A DNA stretch of 6,623 nucleotides from an uncultured Bacilli bacterium (lineage in GTDB: Bacteria; Bacillota_I; Bacilli_A; RF39; UBA660), in the NCBI GenBank assembly GCA_934086355.1, contig CAKOID010000037.1:1-6623 (forward strand), written 5' to 3'. Shown piece by piece: positions 5,221-6,623 of the stretch (positions are counted from its first letter, which is position 1; every line of letters starts with the position of its first letter). The translations under genes were made by a program, and so were the position numbers. Below the pieces are notes generated by a model, which had not been told where the DNA came from, searched no databases, and saw nothing but the letters and a program-made list of their open reading frames with translations.

Positions 5221-6315
5221 ATTACTTTTTTCAAATTCTAATATATCTTCATCAACCAACATATTATATATATTATAAGCTTTAATATCATAATCTTTAA
5301 TAATAGAATCTACATTTTTTAAATTAGATAAAATTGGTATACTTACATCTTTTTTTATACTATTTAAATATTTTTTTCCATTTGAATTAAAACCTAGTAA
5401 TCTAATATAAGTATTATGAATATTATTTAATTTATCTTCTTTTGTTAATCCTATAAGTATATGTACAAACATTCTATTAATTCTATTATATGTATATCTT
5501 TTTGTTTTAACTTTATTTATTAATTCTTGAATATTATTACATTCGTTAATAACCTTTTTTAATCTATTTTCTATTCCTTCATCTACAGTTAAATATTTGT
5601 TTAAATCATTATCATTAATTATTTTATATTTTAATAATTTAAAATATAAATCATAATCTATTTTATTAATGTAATTAGTAGTTGGAACATAGTCACTTAT
5701 ATCAATATTATTATTTATTTTTTCTCTTATATTAGAAGCACTTACAATACCTTCATTTTTATAATTATCATGATAATTATTAGTTCTTTTAATTGGAATT
5801 GCTTCTATATTATAATTATTTTTTTTGATAGTTTTTATATAAGATAATCCTAATAAATCATTTGGAGTATTTACGCTTATTCCAAGTGCTTTATTAAGTG
5901 CAGTAGGGTAATTAACACCATCTTTTAAATGCTTTTTCACGCTATTATTATAGTCATTATCAAGAGATTTTTCCGCAAGTTCATTTAATAGTTTAATATC
6001 ACAAGATTCACTACCAAATATTAATTTATTTACACCAACTGCATTAAGTATTTCTAAAGCAGCATCACTAAAAATATCGGCAGAATTACTTCCAAATAAG
6101 AAAGGTAGTGATAAAACAATATCAACTTTATTTTGTAATGCTAACATTGTTTTTGATTGTACACTTTCTATGCTAATCTCTCCACGTTCTAAGAAATAGC
6201 CGTTAAGAACTAATACAATAATAGAGTTAGGATACATTTCTTTTATTTTATTTATATGATAAATATGACCATTATGAAATGGATTATATTCTGCAATTAT
6301 TCCAATTATATCCAT
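5203..6315 (-). CDS. tmcAL: tRNA(Met) cytidine acetate ligase TmcAL
   Basis: 370 aa, slightly shorter than the Bacillus subtilis protein (YlbM, about 415). The family activates acetate with ATP and transfers it to C34 of elongator tRNA-Met, giving ac4C, which guards against misreading of Ile codons. The N-terminal nucleotidyltransferase fold shows GIIAEYNPFHNGH (5-17) with the HxGH ATP site (H14, H17), GYFLERGE (39-46) in place of the usual GnFvQRGE, and FGSES (100-104). Further family motifs are PNDLLGLSYIK (151-161), IKRTNNYHD (175-183), SASNIR (192-197), EGIENRL (246-252) and KTKRYTYNRINRM (270-282), the last likely a tRNA-binding part. Start: ATG 6315 with GAGGTG (6326-6321) 5 nt upstream. 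There is no tryptophan. It converges on trmB, another tRNA-modification gene. Confident call; the shorter length looks spread over loops rather than a lost domain. Confidence 0.95.
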   Translation of the reverse strand: MDIIGIIAEYNPFHNGHIYHINKIKEMYPNSIIVLVLNGYFLERGEISIESVQSKTMLALQNKVDIVLSLPFLFGSNSADIFSDAALEILNAVGVNKLIFGSESCDIKLLNELAEKSLDNDYNNSVKKHLKDGVNYPTALNKALGISVNTPNDLLGLSYIKTIKKNNYNIEAIPIKRTNNYHDNYKNEGIVSASNIREKINNNIDISDYVPTTNYINKIDYDLYFKLLKYKIINDNDLNKYLTVDEGIENRLKKVINECNNIQELINKVKTKRYTYNRINRMFVHILIGLTKEDKLNNIHNTYIRLLGFNSNGKKYLNSIKKDVSIPILSNLKNVDSIIKDYDIKAYNIYNMLVDEDILEFEKSNKIIQV

Positions 6316-6333
6316 TATTTCACCTCAAGATAT

Positions 6334-6362
6334 ATACTACTATATATAGTTTTTTTAGTCAA
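6334..6362 (-). promoter_or_regulatory. Candidate tmcAL promoter with internal palindrome
   Basis: On the minus strand TTGACT (6362-6357, 5 of 6) is followed by a 17-bp spacer and TAGTAT (6339-6334, 4 of 6). The spacer carries an A7 run and most of the perfect 12-bp palindrome ACTATATATAGT (6339-6350), which could be an operator or simply AT-rich sequence. The predicted start near 6327 abuts the GAGGTG ribosome binding site. Confidence 0.45.
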
Positions 6363-6379
6363 ATTTATTAATGACACAA

Positions 6380-6418
6380 TAAACAAACTGCTAATAATAT
6401 AATGCAGCAGTTTGTTTA
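6380..6418 (-). terminator. Terminator of the Rpn-type nuclease gene
   Basis: Bases 6380-6392 pair perfectly with 6406-6418 (13 bp, GC-rich at its inner end CTGCT/AGCAG, 13-nt loop). It lies 4 nt past the end of the minus-strand partial gene. On the minus strand the 3' arm ends GTTTGTTTA and is followed by TTGTG, a modest T-tract, so it is most likely that gene's terminator and separates it from tmcAL. Confidence 0.7.
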
Positions 6419-6422
6419 ATAG

Positions 6423-6623
6423 TTATAAACTCATAACTTGTTCTTCAGTTAAATCAGTAAGCTTCATAATCTTATCATTAGAAAATCCATCTAATTTTAA
6501 ATTTTTAGCAATATCAAATTGTTTCTTTTCTTGGCCACGTTCAATTCCTTGTTCAAACATTTCCTTCTTTTCATTTTCATGAAATTGTTCTTCATTGAAT
6601 ACTGGAAATATTTTTCCATCTTC
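6423..6623 (-). CDS. Rpn / PD-(D/E)XK nuclease-family transposase, C-terminal end (partial)
   Basis: The frame is open from the right edge of the window to a TAA at 6425-6423, giving the last 66 residues. They include NEEQFHENEKKEMFEQG, IERGQEKKQFDIAKNLKLDG and the end DKIMKLTDLTEEQVMSL. The pattern, an E/G/Q-repeat helix followed by 'iAknlkldGfs.ekImklTgLteeeI..L', is the usual C-terminal tail of Rpn (recombination-promoting nuclease) / PD-(D/E)XK nuclease-transposase proteins of Bacillota. The catalytic nuclease domain would lie outside the window, so activity and intactness cannot be judged. The gene reads in the same direction as tmcAL but has its own hairpin terminator. Such genes are often multicopy and mobile-element-like. 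Confidence 0.7.
   Translation of the reverse strand, partial: EDGKIFPVFNEEQFHENEKKEMFEQGIERGQEKKQFDIAKNLKLDGFSNDKIMKLTDLTEEQVMSL

Noticed and set aside
1..6623. CRISPR arrays, tRNA or rRNA genes, recognisable riboswitches
   Set aside because: Both strands were scanned by eye; no regularly spaced repeats, no tRNA-like cloverleaf with CCA-adjacent end, no rRNA stretches, and no riboswitch core was recognised.

Overview
The window comes from a very AT-rich, low-GC Gram-positive bacterium (Bacillota), most likely a gut-type Bacilli/Mollicutes-related or clostridial lineage. By eye GC is about 20% overall, and below that in the rnfC/rnfD stretch. Three things support the placement: a Cse60-type sporulation gene, TrmB and TmcAL proteins with Bacillus-like motifs, and strong Shine-Dalgarno sites (AGAAGGAGAG, GAGGTG). 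The standard bacterial code fits: every gene end seen is TAA, and the invariant tryptophan of the TrmB DPWP motif is TGG. The exact taxon cannot be read from the sequence.

Left part (1-1915). The first ~90 bases are unusually GC-rich for this genome and contain a run of ten Gs that closes a 17-bp RNA hairpin; they may also hold the tail of an upstream gene. A candidate promoter and a strong ribosome binding site lead into a 545-aa exported protein. It has a SipW-type/TasA-camelysin-like N-terminus and a C-terminal domain common in gut Bacillota surface proteins, and it ends at a clean rho-independent terminator.

Middle (1916-4161). Two overlapping genes encode an RnfC-like protein with two 4Fe-4S clusters and an RnfD-like membrane protein. 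Both look eroded: the RnfC NADH/FMN-site motifs and the RnfD flavin-attachment motif cannot be found, and the canonical rnfG/E/A/B partners do not follow. Immediately after them is a 54-aa Cse60-family sporulation gene. It runs convergently towards a small minus-strand gene for a Met/Asn-rich coiled-coil protein of unknown function, which starts at TTG.

Right part (4500-6623). Divergent from the coiled-coil gene is trmB (tRNA m7G46 methyltransferase). It converges on tmcAL (tRNA-Met cytidine acetate ligase, minus strand), so two tRNA-modification genes meet tail to tail at a shared bidirectional terminator that overlaps both coding ends. Upstream of tmcAL, on the same strand, is the 3' end of an Rpn/PD-(D/E)XK nuclease-transposase-type gene that runs off the window, with its own terminator.

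The most interesting material is the stripped-down RnfC-RnfD pair, the G10 hairpin at the left edge, and a recurring layout in which candidate -10 boxes lie only 6-7 nt from the Shine-Dalgarno site.
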